NCBI GenBank assembly: GCA_022414725.1
Contig: CM039462.1
Span: 179,387,154-179,451,153, forward strand
Source of the DNA: Microglena sp. YARC
Taxonomy: Eukaryota > Chlorophyta > Chlorophyceae > Chlamydomonadales > Chlamydomonadaceae
Direction of reading: 5' to 3'
DNA length: 64,000 nucleotides
Below are positions 53,695 through 63,569 of the stretch, piece by piece; within the stretch, counting starts at the first letter, position 1; each line of letters starts with the position of its first letter. The position numbers were made by a program, and so were the translations under genes. A model generated the notes under the pieces. That model made no database searches. It had not been told where the DNA came from and saw only the letters and a program-made list of their open reading frames with translations.

Positions 53695-53883
53695 GGGATA
53701 GGTAATATGATATCATATGATAACATGTCATCATACGATACCACATGATATCATATGATGCCGGCCGTCTGGCTAGGCTAGGCTAAAGTTACCATTTATA
53801 TGCAATATCATAAGATGCAATTTGTATGATATCATATGATATCATACTCGCCTTCAGTCAACATCATATGATATGCCGGTCCC
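53695..53883 (+). mobile_element. TA-flanked palindromic MITE, copy 2
   Basis: It starts GGGATAGGTA and ends TGCCGGTCCC, with TA immediately outside both ends. The interior has GATATCATATGAT palindromes and GGCTAGGCTAAAGTTACCAT, shared with copies 1 and 3. Confidence 0.88.
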
Positions 53884-54398
53884 TAGATACCAGCATTAAC
53901 TGGGGAGTTTGCCAAGCGGATAACACAGTAAAAAAAATAAAGACCTGTCCAGTTCAATCTGTATGCCAGGCTGTGTAAAAATAAAATAAAAGATATACGT
54001 AGTGCGCCTTATTACAAGGCGTGAGGTTGAGGGGGCCTGCCATTATTTTGCCCTAGACATTTCCAACATGTGTGTCAGTCTACAGTCTACAGTTCTACAC
54101 TATGTACTTCCAGTTCTTCTAAGAAGAATTGTGTTTCGTGAGGATGTTCATGTTTCTAGAAACTGAAAATTGTACTTGAATTGGCTGATAAAGACTCCAT
54201 CATGAAGCTGGTCATGAATCCTGATTCATTAGAAGGATGAAAATGCCTTATAAATTGTATTACAATACGACAAGAATCGCACACATCCCCGGACATACCT
54301 TAAAAATTGTATTAAAATGCGATAAGAATCGCACAATTAAATTATCTGGCCATGTGGGATGACGAATTAATTCTAATTGTATAATTCAATTCAGTTTA
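53884..54398. other. Unassigned stretch with a dispersed-repeat fragment
   Basis: 54003-54050 (CCTTATTACAAGGCGTGAGG) is a copy of the repeat at 47255. Two AT-rich blocks near 54250-54275 and 54298-54335 resemble each other (AAAATTGTATTAMAAT, CGATAAGAATCGCAC). No gene is seen. Confidence 0.5.
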
Positions 54399-54530
54399 CC
54401 ACGAACTCAGGGACTCCGTGGTAAAATGATTATTTGGGGTTCAGTTCATTAATGCCTTTCCTGTTTAGCCTTTCTGTCACGGTTGGGCAGGTCCCTTTAC
54501 CCCATATGGCCTACCCCTGGACTGTAACAT
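54399..54530 (-). repeat. Dispersed repeat 'GTAGGCC', reverse copy
   Basis: The complement reads TGTTACAGTCCAGGGGTAGG, GGTAAAGGGACCTGCCCAAC, GTGACAGAAAGGCTAAACAG and GAACTGAACCCCAAATAATC, the same order as at 57183. This is among the most complete copies. Confidence 0.78.
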
Positions 54531-54878
54531 ACTTACGTACTTACATACACTACGTAGTTCCGGAAGAAGAAGATTTCTTAGATGGAGTACAGTACTGCGT
54601 TCCATGTTTCCATGGTTCCCTAGTGCGTTTCATGGTTTCATGGTTCTCTACTGCGTTTCATGGTTCCTGGGTTCCATTAGTCTTTTTTGTTTAGCTCAGC
54701 CATGGTTGTCCACGTTTTGGCGCCGTTGGGTATCTTCGGTGTCTGTCTCCAAGACCAACTCTGCGCACCATCTCACAATTACTGTATTAAGTTCCGCTGT
54801 GCGATGCCCATGGAATTCAGAAAGCACTTAATGCGGATTCGAAGCCATGAGTCCATGACTTGGATTTTGGATTTGGAC
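54531..54878. other. Unassigned stretch with CATGGTTTC repeats
   Basis: TTCATGGTTC-type words repeat at 54601-54676. No gene is recognised. Confidence 0.5.
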
Positions 54879-55010
54879 TAGGGTTTGCCAAAACGTTACG
54901 TTTCACGTCACAAACGCATAATTGGGAGGGGCCGTTACGTCGCAAACGTAGAGACATTGATTTTGGCGCATGAAACGTAAGCGATGTTCTAGTGCCCTTG
55001 AACAACCCTG
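54879..55010. mobile_element. Possible hAT-like element related to 27636
   Basis: The 132-bp segment begins TAGGGTTTGCC and ends GAACAACCCTG, so its right end is the complement of CAGGGTTGTTC, as in the elements at 27636 and 55598. It contains GGGAGGGGCCGTTACGTCGC, also echoed in the element at 55598. I find no 8-bp duplication, so one end may be eroded. Confidence 0.5.
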
Positions 55011-55029
55011 GTGTGTGCTGCTAGAGTCC

Positions 55030-55090
55030 AAACCCTAAACCCTAAACTCATAACCCCAAACTCTAAACCCTAAACCCTATCTAAACATCC
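55030..55090. repeat. Interstitial telomere-like tract between direct repeats
   Basis: AAACCCTAAACCCTAAACTC, ACCCCAAACTCTAAACCC and TAAACCCTATCTAAAC are degenerate plant-type telomere units. A 23-24-bp sequence (CTGGTGTGTGCTGC, then AGAGTCCAA) stands on both sides, at 55009-55031 and 55098-55120, with one difference. Confidence 0.8.
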
Positions 55091-55120
55091 CTCATCTGGT
55101 GTGTGCTGCGAGAGTCCAAG

Positions 55121-55313
55121 CCTGTGTTTTTACAGTCACGTAATCTACCGCTGCTCTATGTGGCCTGTCGACATTACTGCATATGCCCGAAGTGTGGAAG
55201 TTTAACTACACGTGACGGCTTCTCATAATTCTGGCTGCTGACATAATTCTGGCTGCTGACAGCCTGGCTGCTAACATAATACTAGCTGCTGAGAGAGATA
55301 GGGTTCGTTACAT
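55121..55313. repeat. GGCTGCTGACATAATTCT repeats
   Basis: CTGGCTGCTGACATAATTCT and variants occur about four times at 55230-55290. The rest of the stretch shows nothing recognisable. Confidence 0.7.
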
Positions 55314-55545
55314 CAACTCAGCAAATCAGTGCCGAGACAGGAAAGCAGCATACTGGCACAGCCTGCCAACCGTCAAATTGTATAGCAGGAAGCATGACGG
55401 GTTTTGAGGCACCCCCACAAACCTGGAAAACAAACAAGGAACAATACGAGAAAGGAAGCAAACTAGAGGCGGGAAGAAGAGCGAAAAGGGAGGAATTCCG
55501 AGCAGGGATTCCGAGGCCCGAGGCAGGCAATCCAGAGCAGGCTGC
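55314..55545. repeat. Dispersed repeat 'ACTCAGCAAATCA', copy 1
   Basis: ACTCAGCAAATCAGTGCC, ATAGCAGGAAGCATGACGGG, GGAAGCAAACTAGAGGCGGG and AGGCAATCCAGAGCA recur in order at 63321-63525 with about one-fifth differences. Family unknown. Confidence 0.75.
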
Positions 55546-55597
55546 TGATCGTCCGAAGACAGAGTAAACATGCCATAGGCATGGGTAGCATGAACAC

Positions 55598-56013
55598 CAG
55601 GGTTGTTCTACTCGCTGTGCAGGGTACTACAAAGCGCCCGGTAGCGCGATTTCGCGCACACTTTTTGAGCCTCACTGCGCGTTTCGCGCAGGTTTTTTAA
55701 CCCTCTGTGGGCGCAGCGCGCAGTTTGTGCGCTTTTTGCACTACAAAGCGCTGACCAATTTGACGATTGTGCGCTTTAAGCGCTGGCCAATTTGACAAAG
55801 TGAAGTACTCTGTCGCTGTGTGTTGCGTGGCAGGCGCAGCTTTTGGAGGGTCCGTTGCGTCGCCGATGCAGAGTTTGGAGGGTCCGTTACATCTCAGAGG
55901 GGCCGAGGGCGTCGCACATGCAGATTTCGTGGGGTCCGATGCATCGCGGGCGTACATTTTGAAACCGGCTGCGTGTCATGATGCAGATTTTTGAATACCC
56001 CAGAACAGCCCTA
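55598..56013. mobile_element. hAT-like element invaded by MITE copy C
   Basis: The left end is CAGGGTTGTTCTA; the right end CCAGAACAGCCCTA is its complement with few changes. The flanks ATGAACAC (55590-55597) and ATGAATAA (56014-56021) agree at 6 of 8 positions, compatible with an old 8-bp duplication. The interior has three GGAGGGTCCGTTGCGTCGCC-type units. Copy C (55620-55812) is inserted 22 bp from the left end. Confidence 0.65.
55620..55812 (+). mobile_element. hAT-like MITE, copy C
   Basis: The 193-bp element starts CAGGGTACTACAAAGCGC and ends GTGAAGTACTCTG, with the perfect 8-bp duplication TCGCTGTG on both sides (55612-55619, 55813-55820). The interior matches copies A and B, including GTGGGCGCAGCGCGCAGTTT and two CCAATTTGAC motifs. 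It is nested in an older element. Confidence 0.93.
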
Positions 56014-57182
56014 ATGAATAATACTTCAACTGCAATCAAGCTAAGGACTCAGGGAGCTGACTGTTGAAACGCACAGGTGTGGCATCTTAGACATAGAAAA
56101 AATTAAGGTCTGTTCTGATGAGGGTCTGCAAGACATCTCTTGCTTTTCACCATGCTTTTTGACTCCACGCAACCAAGACCTCACGCCAGCCAGAGGGCGC
56201 ACCTGAGTCAAGTGAAAGATTCTGGGGTCCGGCTGGGGATCTTTCGCGCTTGTACACGTCTCGAGGCGAGAACTCGAACGGATAACAAGACCGAGCCGAA
56301 AATGCCCGCTCAAGTCATGCAGCCAGTCGGACGATTGAGCCCAGGGCGTTGGTGAGTGCGTTTGGTTCCAGGGGGGTTAACCTGGGCGTTTTCCGGGGAC
56401 TTCGATCCGTGCTGACTCGGATCACCGGGTTGATCCCCCCCAAGGCCCCCTGAGGCTTTAATAACTTCCTGCATGCCAACCCTTTAAAGTTACGACCCCT
56501 TAGTATTCTTGTAAGCTGTCGCAACCAGCGATCGTGGTCTCGGTGGGGTCTATTTCTCGGCGTGGATTTAGGGTTTTACTTTAGGGCCAGAGTGGCAGTT
56601 CATCTCTGTGTGGAGGGGTTGCGCTTGCATGATATACCAGACTGAGTTTGGAGGAGGATTACTAGTTGTGATAACCAAAGGGTGTGTCAAAACAGGCCAT
56701 GAGTTAATTTATCATCCACCATCCACCATCCATCACCCACACAGGTTCAGACCCCCCCCCCCCCCTAGTGTCCACCATATCATACATCCACTATACATAT
56801 ACTTCAGTACACAATCAATTAACCCTCTTCCCTCCCCCTCAACCTTTCAACCAATACCACACACGACTAAGTACTCCCCCCCCTCCCCCCCCTCTCCCCT
56901 CCCCGCTCCCCGCTCAAGCTTCACACCAATACCATACTCAAGCACTACCTGCCCCCTGTACCTTCCCACCAATACCATACACAAGTACACCCATGTATGT
57001 GTGTGTATGCATGCTACAGTCAGTGCAGTGTTGATAAGATTATTGTCTGCTGCGTTACCTGGTACACCATGGACAGCAGACGTCTAGGCCAGGTCTTATC
57101 AACGGGAGCACTCCAGGATTCTCTCATTTTTGTTAGGCTCACGTTGCACTGCCCCCCTTGCATTATTCTGCCTATTCAAATG
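56014..57182. other. Unassigned stretch with C-rich and ACCAATACCATAC repeats
   Basis: No gene is recognised. 56730-56990 is C-rich with CCAACCAATACCATACACAA-type words. The open frames there are Pro/Ser/His-rich low complexity. 56330-56470 has a palindromic-looking GGGGTTAACCTGGGCG region. Confidence 0.5.
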
Positions 57183-57325
57183 TCTGTTACAGCCCATGTG
57201 TAGGCCAAAAAGGCTAAAGGGACTTGCCCAACGGTGACAGGAAGGGCTAACAAGAAAAGGCATGGATGAACTGAACCCCAAACGATCATTTTACCGATGG
57301 GGGCCCTGTGTTCGTGCCACAGTGA
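57183..57325 (+). repeat. Dispersed repeat 'GTAGGCC', fullest copy
   Basis: TGTTACAGCCCATGTGTAGG, CTAAAGGGACTTGCCCAACG, GTGACAGGAAGGGCTAACAA, GATGAACTGAACCCCAAACG and TTCGTGCCACAGTGA occur in order. Other copies are at 33664, 46341 and 54399. Confidence 0.78.
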
Positions 57326-57479
57326 GAATTGAATTAAAATTAATTAAATATGATAAATTTATCAGCACAGAATGGACAAGACATACAGGCAACCCAAATT
57401 GTGATAGCATACCTGCCATACAATCCTAACTAAATCATCATCACACACGCCCATACAAAACACTAGACAAAGGACCGAT

Positions 57480-57647
57480 CCCAATCCTCCTCAATCACAC
57501 ACCTTGCACAGCTTGCCAACCTCCCAATCCTCCTCAATCACACACCTTGCACACCTTGCCAAACACACAGCTTGCCAAATACCTTGCCACACACCTTGCA
57601 CAGCTTGCCAACCTCCCAATCCTCCTCAATCACACTCCTTGCCAACA
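57480..57647. repeat. CACACCTTGC tandem repeats
   Basis: CCCAATCCTCCTCAATCACA and CACCTTGCACAGCTTGCCAA alternate in units of about 37-60 bp just before the repetitive ORF at 57672. Confidence 0.88.
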
Positions 57648-57671
57648 GCTGAAGATCCTGGGTTGGACTAG

Positions 57672-58742
57672 ATGTTAGACCCAGCTGGCCTTTCGACCCC
57701 ACCTGAGGTCTCAGTGGGTCTAGGAGATGTAGAGCTGATGTTTGGGTCTGATCCCCCAAGCTCTAGTGCCAGGCTGGACACTTCTAGGATGGAGGCCATA
57801 GCTGGCTTTCAGGCTGGAAAAACAACACCATCGGACGCAATATTGGCACCAGCTGAAATGTTGGTACCAGCTGACATGCTGGGCCAGGAGACAATGACCT
57901 CAGACATGATGTTGGTGCCAGCTGAAATGTTGGCACCAGGGGACATGGTGGTACAAGAGACAATGACCACTGACAACATGTTGGCCCCATCTGTAATTCC
58001 GATACCAGCTAGCATGCCTACACCATCTGGAATGATGGGTCAAGAGGACAGAATGTTGGCGCCAGCTGAAATGTTGGTGCCTCCTGGAGGTTGGGAACGT
58101 AAATCACCCTTAGAACAGGCTGAAACCATAGCCTTAAACAGAATGCTGGCATCAGCTGGAATCCTGGACCCAGCTGAAATGTTGGACCCAGCTGGAATGC
58201 TGGATCCAGCTGACACATCGGCGCCTGCTGGAGGTTGGGACCGTGTATCACCCTTAGAACAGGCTGAAACCATAGCCTTAAACAGAATGCTGGCATCAGC
58301 TGGAATACTGGACCCAGCTGAAATGCTGGACCCAGCTGGAATGCTGGATCCAGCTGACACATCGGCGCCTGCTGGAGGTTGGGACCGGGTATCACCCTTA
58401 GAACAGGCTGAAACCATAGCCTTAAACAGAATGCTAGCGTCAGTTGGAATACTGGACCCAGCTGGAATGTTGGACCCAGCTGGAACACTGGACCCAGCTA
58501 GAACGCTGGATCCAGCTGGAATGTTGGACCCAGCTGGAACGCTGGACTCAGCTGGAACGCTGGACCTAGCTGAAACTTTGGACCTAGCTGGAATGCTGGT
58601 TTCAGCTGAAACGTTGGACCCAGCTGGAATGCTGGTCCCAGCTGGAATGCTGGCACAAGCAGGGATGACAGAGCCAGGACTTGACAGCCTGGACGTGACT
58701 TGCCGGGGTGTGCATGGTGTCATCTATTTCAGGACCTGGAGG
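57672..58742 (+). CDS. Probable exon encoding a repetitive LDPAG-rich protein
   Basis: An open frame of 357 codons from ATG reaches a good donor (AGG/GTGAGC at 58742/58743). It begins MLDPAGLSTPPEVSVGLG. Residues about 139-283 hold three copies of a 48-residue unit (GGW(D/E)R.SPLEQAETIAL, ALNRMLAS, then LDPA hexads). It closes with a run of L(D/V)(P/S/L)AGM hexapeptides. TAG lies directly before the ATG, so this ATG is either the start or follows an acceptor (ACTAG). No known domain is recognised. Low-complexity repeats in multiples of three can stay open by chance. I favour coding because the amino-acid sequence of the 48-residue unit is conserved and the donor edge is itself multiplied downstream, as at the Yippee exons. 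Beyond 58742 the same frame runs on to 58823 through intron-like AT-rich sequence. Confidence 0.5.
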
Positions 58743-59045
58743 GTGAGCATTTTTTTCATTTTTAATATTTTTATTGTCTTATTGTTTTTATTAGTTTTAT
58801 TGTTTTTATTGCACATTATGTAATACTTCAGGACCTGGAGGGTGACCATTTTTTACATTTTGTATATTTTTATTGCCTTATTGTTTTCATTAGTTTCATT
58901 GTTTTTATTGTACATTATATAATACTTCAGGACCTGGAGGGTGAGCATTTTTTACATTTTGTATATTTTTATTGTCTTATTGTGTTCATTAGTTTTATTG
59001 TTTTTATTGTACATTATGTAATACTTCAGGACCTGGAGGGTGAGC
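58729..59045 (+). repeat. 99-bp array seeded by the donor edge of the LDPAG exon
   Basis: GGACCTGGAGGGTGA (exon end and donor) recurs at 58732, 58831, 58930 and 59029, exactly 99 bp apart. It is each time preceded by TTCA and followed by GCATTTTTT-like intron and a TTTTATTGT-rich filler. The first unit is the real exon end. Confidence 0.88.
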
Positions 59046-60480
59046 ATTGTTTGTATTTTATTACACACTATTTTTATTACACACTATCGTTATTATACAC
59101 TACTTATATTTAGATTACACACTATTTATGTTTCTATATCACGCTATTTTTATTACACACTATTTATATCACACAATTTATATGCCTATTAAGCACCATT
59201 TATATGACACACTATTTCTGTTTCTATTACACACTATTTATATTTATATGACACACTATTTGTATTTCTATTGCACACTATTTATATTTATATTACACAT
59301 TATAGATATGTCTATTTGTACTACACTCTACTTTTATTTCGCACTATTTAAAACTAGGGATCGGCATGTCATATGATGTTGGCCAAAGGTGAGTATGATA
59401 TCATACAAATTGCATCATTTGATATTGTATATAAATGGTAACTTTGGCCTAGTCAGACTGCCGGCATCATATGATATCATATGATATCACGTTGCCGTTC
59501 CCTATTTATTACACACTCTTGGATGAGCATAGTTCGTATTTTTCTTGTTTTTACTGCACATTATCTTAAACACCTAAACCGATATCTTGTGTATACCGGT
59601 AGTATACATGCACCCGTATATTATATATAATACTATATATATAATACACTATATATATACTGTATATAATTAATTGTATAATACAAAAGGGAATACACTT
59701 GTACCGTATGTTATATGCACTACACTATTTAAAATCAACTATATAATACGTTATATATAATTAACTATATAATTTACCAAATAATTTGCTATGTAATGCA
59801 CTTGTACCCGTGTGTTAGATATACTGCACTATATATAATTCACCATATAATAAACTACATAATTCACTATACATAATTCACTACGTAATGCACTTTTTAT
59901 GTTAGATATACTACTCTATATATATAATTAATATTATTTAGATATACTACTTCTCTATATAGTTAATATGTATGTAGATATGCTACTCTATATATAATTA
60001 ATATGTATGTAGATATACTACTCTATTTATAATTAATTATATAATACACTAAGCAATACACTTGTACCCGTATGTAATGTAGACTTCACTATGTATTATT
60101 AAGTATATAATACATTATATAATACACTAAGTATAATTAAGTATGTAGTACATTATACATGATACACTATATATAATTCACTATTGAATACACTTTGTAA
60201 CACGCTTGTACCCGTATGTAATAGATAATACACTATACATGATACACTATGTAACACTTTATATACTACACTTTATATACTACACTTTATATAGTACACT
60301 TTATATACTGCACTTTATATACTACACTTTATATACTACACTTTATATACTACACTTTATATACTACACTTTATATACTACACTTTATATACTACACTTT
60401 ATATACTACACTTTATATACTAACTTTTATACTACACTTTATATACTGCTTGAACCCGTATGTTATATACAAGTTTGGGG
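59046..60480. repeat. AT-rich simple-sequence region
   Basis: TATTACACACTATTTATAT words (59046-59350) are followed by ATATAATTAACTATATAATA-type sequence (59580-60250). Then about 13 units of the 14-bp TATACTACACTTTA (60257-60445) follow. No credible gene. One MITE (59357-59502) interrupts it. Confidence 0.9.
59357..59502 (-). mobile_element. TA-flanked palindromic MITE, copy 3
   Basis: The 146-bp element starts GGGATCGGCATG and ends TTGCCGTTCCC, with TA outside both ends. GTTGGCCAAAGGTGAGTATG and GGTAACTTTGGCCTAGTCAG are the complement of words in copies 1 and 2, so it lies in the opposite orientation. Confidence 0.9.
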
Positions 60481-60848
60481 CGGAGCCCCCCCCTACTGAT
60501 CGACTCTGGATTCTTTTTTGGCTAATTTTTGACTTATTTTTGGTGGAGCCCCCCCTTCTGGTCAGCTCTGTATTGACGGGAGGGGGCACTGGAGAGTAAC
60601 ACCCTCCCCTCCTCCCCTCCTACCATACCCCCACCCTCCCTCTCCTCTCTCCCCCAACCCCTACAGACCTCCCTTCTCCCCTCCCACCTTCCCCTCCAGC
60701 CCCTCCTCCCTCCTTCCCCAATCCCCCCCCCCACCACTCCTCACCTTTCCCTCCTCCCCTCCTCCCTTCCTCCCTCCTCCATCCCCCTATCTTCCCCTCC
60801 ACCCCCCACCCTCCCATCCTCTCACCCTTTCATCCTTCCCATCCATCA
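60481..60848. repeat. Repeated GGAGCCCCCCC block and CT-rich tract
   Basis: GGAGCCCCCCCCTACTGATC and GGAGCCCCCCCTTCTGGTCA (60482 and 60544) begin two related blocks of about 60 bp. From 60596 to 60842 nearly every base is C or T (CTCCCCTCCTCCC type), a long polypyrimidine tract ending in the CCCATCCATCAG acceptor-like site. Confidence 0.88.
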
Positions 60849-61145
60849 GATCTGCTGCCTCTGCGAGGACTGCACTGCCTTGTTGCTAATGAAGGCGGTA
60901 GCAGCCAGGGGGGTCTGCTCCCTATCACCCTCCGGCGCCATCCCATCCTTCCTCCTACCACCCACCCCTCCACCATCCCTCCTCCATCCTTCCCCACCGA
61001 CCGCCTCCTCCCATCCTCCCACCCCATCAGATAGCTGCCTCTGCGAGGATGTGCTGCGTTTGGTGGCTTAATAAGGCAGTCGCCGCCAGGAAGGTCGAGC
61101 CTCTCTAATCAGCTCCTGGGGCAACAGAAGATCCGCCGCTGATCC
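60849..61145 (+). other. Duplicated exon-like block
   Basis: Two blocks each begin after CATCAG and share GCTGCCTCTGCGAGGA, then a GTTGCT/GTGGCT.AAT.AAGGC stretch and GCCAGG..GGTC. They start at about 60849 and 61030 and are separated by CT-rich sequence. The second continues to CTGATCCAG/GTAGGC at 61146, a likely donor. All three frames of the second block contain a stop if read from ATAGCTG. An exon starting later, for example at GAAGGTCGAGCC after GCCGCCAG, would be open and join in phase to 62119. Exact exon limits are unresolved. Confidence 0.4.
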
Positions 61146-62118
61146 AGGTAGGCCTTGTGTGTGTGTATGCGTGTGTGTATATGTGTGTGTGTATGGGGTG
61201 GGGTGGGGGTGGGATTGTGCGTGTGGGGGTGGGTAGGCGAGTGGTTGGTGTGTGGGGTGTGTGGGGTGGGGGGGGTTGGGGGGGGGGAGTGTGTGTATAA
61301 ATGTTGTGTAATTTATGTGGTGTGTGTGTTTATGTGGTTATTTATGTGTTATGTGTTTGTTTTTGTGTGTGTAGTGAGTGTTTGTATTTTATGTGTGTGT
61401 GCTTATGGGTTTTGTATGTTTCATGGTTGTGTGTTTTTAATGGCGTATTTATGTGTGTGTGCATGTGTTTATGTGTGTGTAATGTATGTGTTGTATTTTG
61501 TGTGTGTTTATGTGTGTGTGGCATTTATGTGTGTATTTATGTGTGTGTTTATGTGTATAAATGTGTGTGTTATCTATGTCTGTGATTATGTGAGTACGTG
61601 TGTATTTATGTGTCATGTGAGTGTGTGTGGTTTGATTGTAATGGTTGCCTGTGTGGTATGTGTGTGTCATCACACACTCACACTCACACTCAACTCACAC
61701 TCACACTCACACTCACACTCTACACTCACACTTCCACACTCACGACTTCGACACACCACACTTCACCACTGTCAACACTCACATCACACTTCACACTCAC
61801 ACTCACACCACACTCACACTCACACTCACAGTCTCAAACACTCACACTCACACCACACTCACACTCACACGCACACTTCACACTCACACTCACACTCAAC
61901 TTACACTCACACTCAACACTCACAAGACGTCACACTCACACTCACACTACACTCACACTCACACTCACAACGCACACTCACACTCACACCACATTTCTCA
62001 CACACTTCACACTCACAACTCACACTACACTCAGACTCAACCCCAAAACAACCACTGACACTCTGTATCCCCCTTGAAACAACCACTCACACTCACACTC
62101 AAACACCCACACATGCAG
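61146..62118 (+). repeat. Probable intron: GT-rich first half, CA-rich second half
   Basis: After the donor GTAGGCC, 61156-61665 is almost all G and T (GTGTGTGTATGTGTGT). From 61666 to 62110 it is A/C-rich CACACTCACACTCACAC, ending in the acceptor ACACATGCAG. The halves are near-complements, so the transcript could fold into a long imperfect stem that brings the two splice sites together. Confidence 0.7.
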
Positions 62119-62263
62119 ACACTCCGGCTTCCCTCTCAACCCACGGCTTTATGAAGCTCACGTCTTCGAGGCTCACTGCGGGGCAGGGCGTCTTCCAAGA
62201 AGTGGAAGGAGAGGCGTTCGAGTTTCTCGTCGGCATCAGCATAGGGATTCCTGGCTGGAGACG
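62119..62263 (+). CDS. Exon-like block of the unnamed third gene
   Basis: It lies between acceptor ACACATGCAG and donor ACG/GTGCGG and is 145 nt long with balanced composition, unlike its surroundings. Two frames are open. One gives LSTHGFMKLTSSRLTAGQGV with EGEAFEFLVG; the other ends RHQHRDSWLET in phase with the exon at 63183. I cannot choose and recognise no family. A degraded copy of its 3' end (GAGTTTCTC..AATAGGATCCTG) follows at 62453-62530, which supports it being an exon edge. Confidence 0.45.
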
Positions 62264-62274
62264 GTGCGGTTAGA

Positions 62275-62550
62275 TTCTTTTGTTTTCAGCCCCCCCTCCT
62301 ACCTCCCCCCCTTCCCTCCCTCCTCCCTCCTTCGAACTCCCCCTCCCCCCCCCCACCACCACCACCACACCACCACCACCACCAAACACGCACCACCAAC
62401 ACCAACACACACACACACCACCAACAACACACAGACATCACTCATCTCCCGCTCGGAGTTTCTCAACTTGGTGTCACAGCAATAGGATCCTGCTGGGGAT
62501 GGTATGCGTTTTAATAATTTGTTTTTTCGGTCCCCCTTATCCACCCGCAC
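62275..62550. repeat. C-rich tract plus degraded exon-edge copy
   Basis: CTCCCCCTCCCCCCCCCCAC and CACCACCACC runs (62289-62430) are followed by a decayed copy of the end of the previous exon (62453-62530), with GGGGATGGTATGCG where the original has GGAGACGGTGCGG. Confidence 0.75.
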
Positions 62551-62554
62551 ACAC

Positions 62555-63182
62555 CCGCAACAGGTGGGAATTCCCTACATATGGCATCAGTTTTTCAAGT
62601 CAACGGCAGCCGTATCGCATGTGCATAGTGTCGGGTGCGCATGACTCCCCTCCCTCCTCCCAACTCCCCCCCCCCCCCCAACACACCCACAACACACAGG
62701 TGGGATTCCCTACATATGGCAATCAGTTTTTCAGTTCCAAGAATCAGCCGTATCCATGTGGCAATAGTGTCAGGGTGCGGCAATGAATCCCTCCCTCCAT
62801 CCCTCCCTCTCCCCCCCCACACACACACCCACACAGGTGGGAATTCTACATAATGGCATAGTTTTTTCAGTCAAGAAGCAGCCGTATCCCATGTGCAATA
62901 GTGTCAGGGTGCACATGGAAGGATCCGCCCCTCCCTCTCCGGCAGTCCGCTCCCATCCCCCCCCCCCACCCGCCCCCCCACCCTCCCTCCCTCCTCCCAC
63001 TCCTCCCTGTCCCCCCCCCCCCCCCCACGCATGCAAACACACCACAACATGCCGCCCCCTCCACCCCCCGCCCCCCCAGACACACACACCCACCCACGAC
63101 ACGCACACACACACAGGTGGGATTTCCCTCATATGGCATCAGTTTGCAGTTAAGCGCACCCGTATACATGTGCATGTGTCAG
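62555..63182 (+). repeat. Four-unit acceptor-edge array before the exon at 63183
   Basis: Each unit reads ACAGGTGGGAWTTCCCTACA, TATGGCATCAGTTTTTCAG, CAGCCGTAT and ATGTGCA..GTGTCAGG, then GTGCGCA. Units start near 62559, 62698, 62835 and 63115 and are separated by C-rich tracts of 50-200 bp. The last flows into the exon at 63183. Small indels differ between units, so none keeps a common frame. Confidence 0.85.
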
Positions 63183-63287
63183 GTGCGCAAGGCCCTCGAG
63201 ACCCAAGCCCACGACAATTGGAAACTGCCAAGCCACCCAAGCTTGCTTGGGGCGCAGGCAGGCCGCAAAGTTGTTACCCGGGTTAAG
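63183..63287 (+). CDS. Exon-like block, 35 codons, third gene
   Basis: Between TGTCAG and the strong donor AAG/GTGAGT lie 105 nt, open in two frames. The phase-0 frame reads VRKALETQAHDNWKLPSHPS then LLGAQAGRKVVTRVK, which looks like ordinary soluble protein. No family is recognised and the downstream exon is not found before 64000. Exon status is inferred from the splice sites, composition and the array of its acceptor edge. Confidence 0.5.
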
Positions 63288-63320
63288 GTGAGTCCTTTTA
63301 GAGAGAGAGGATTCTTACAA

Positions 63321-63525
63321 AGACTCAGCAAATCACTGCCAGACTAGATAGCAGCAGCAAGCTGCCGACCATCCAATTTTTATAACAGGAAGCACGTGGT
63401 TTTTAAGGCGCCCCAAAACCTTGAAAAACAAACTAGGTCAAGTCCAAAAAGGAAACAAACTAGAGGCAGAAAGGGGAGCGAAAAGGGGAGGAATGCAAAG
63501 GTAGGCAATCCGGAGCAATCCGGTC
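63321..63525. repeat. Dispersed repeat 'ACTCAGCAAATCA', copy 2
   Basis: GACTCAGCAAATCACTGCCA, TATAACAGGAAGCACGTGG, AGGAAACAAACTAGAGGCAG and GTAGGCAATCCGGAGCAATC follow the same order as 55314-55545. Confidence 0.75.
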
Positions 63526-63569
63526 CTTGCTTCGCCTTTTTGTCGTAATGGTATGTCTCGTATATGTAT

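Noticed and set aside
61155..62273. 372-codon open frame starting MCVCMRVCICVCVW
   Set aside because: Most of it reads through GT and CA microsatellites of a probable intron; only the last 145 nt look like an exon.
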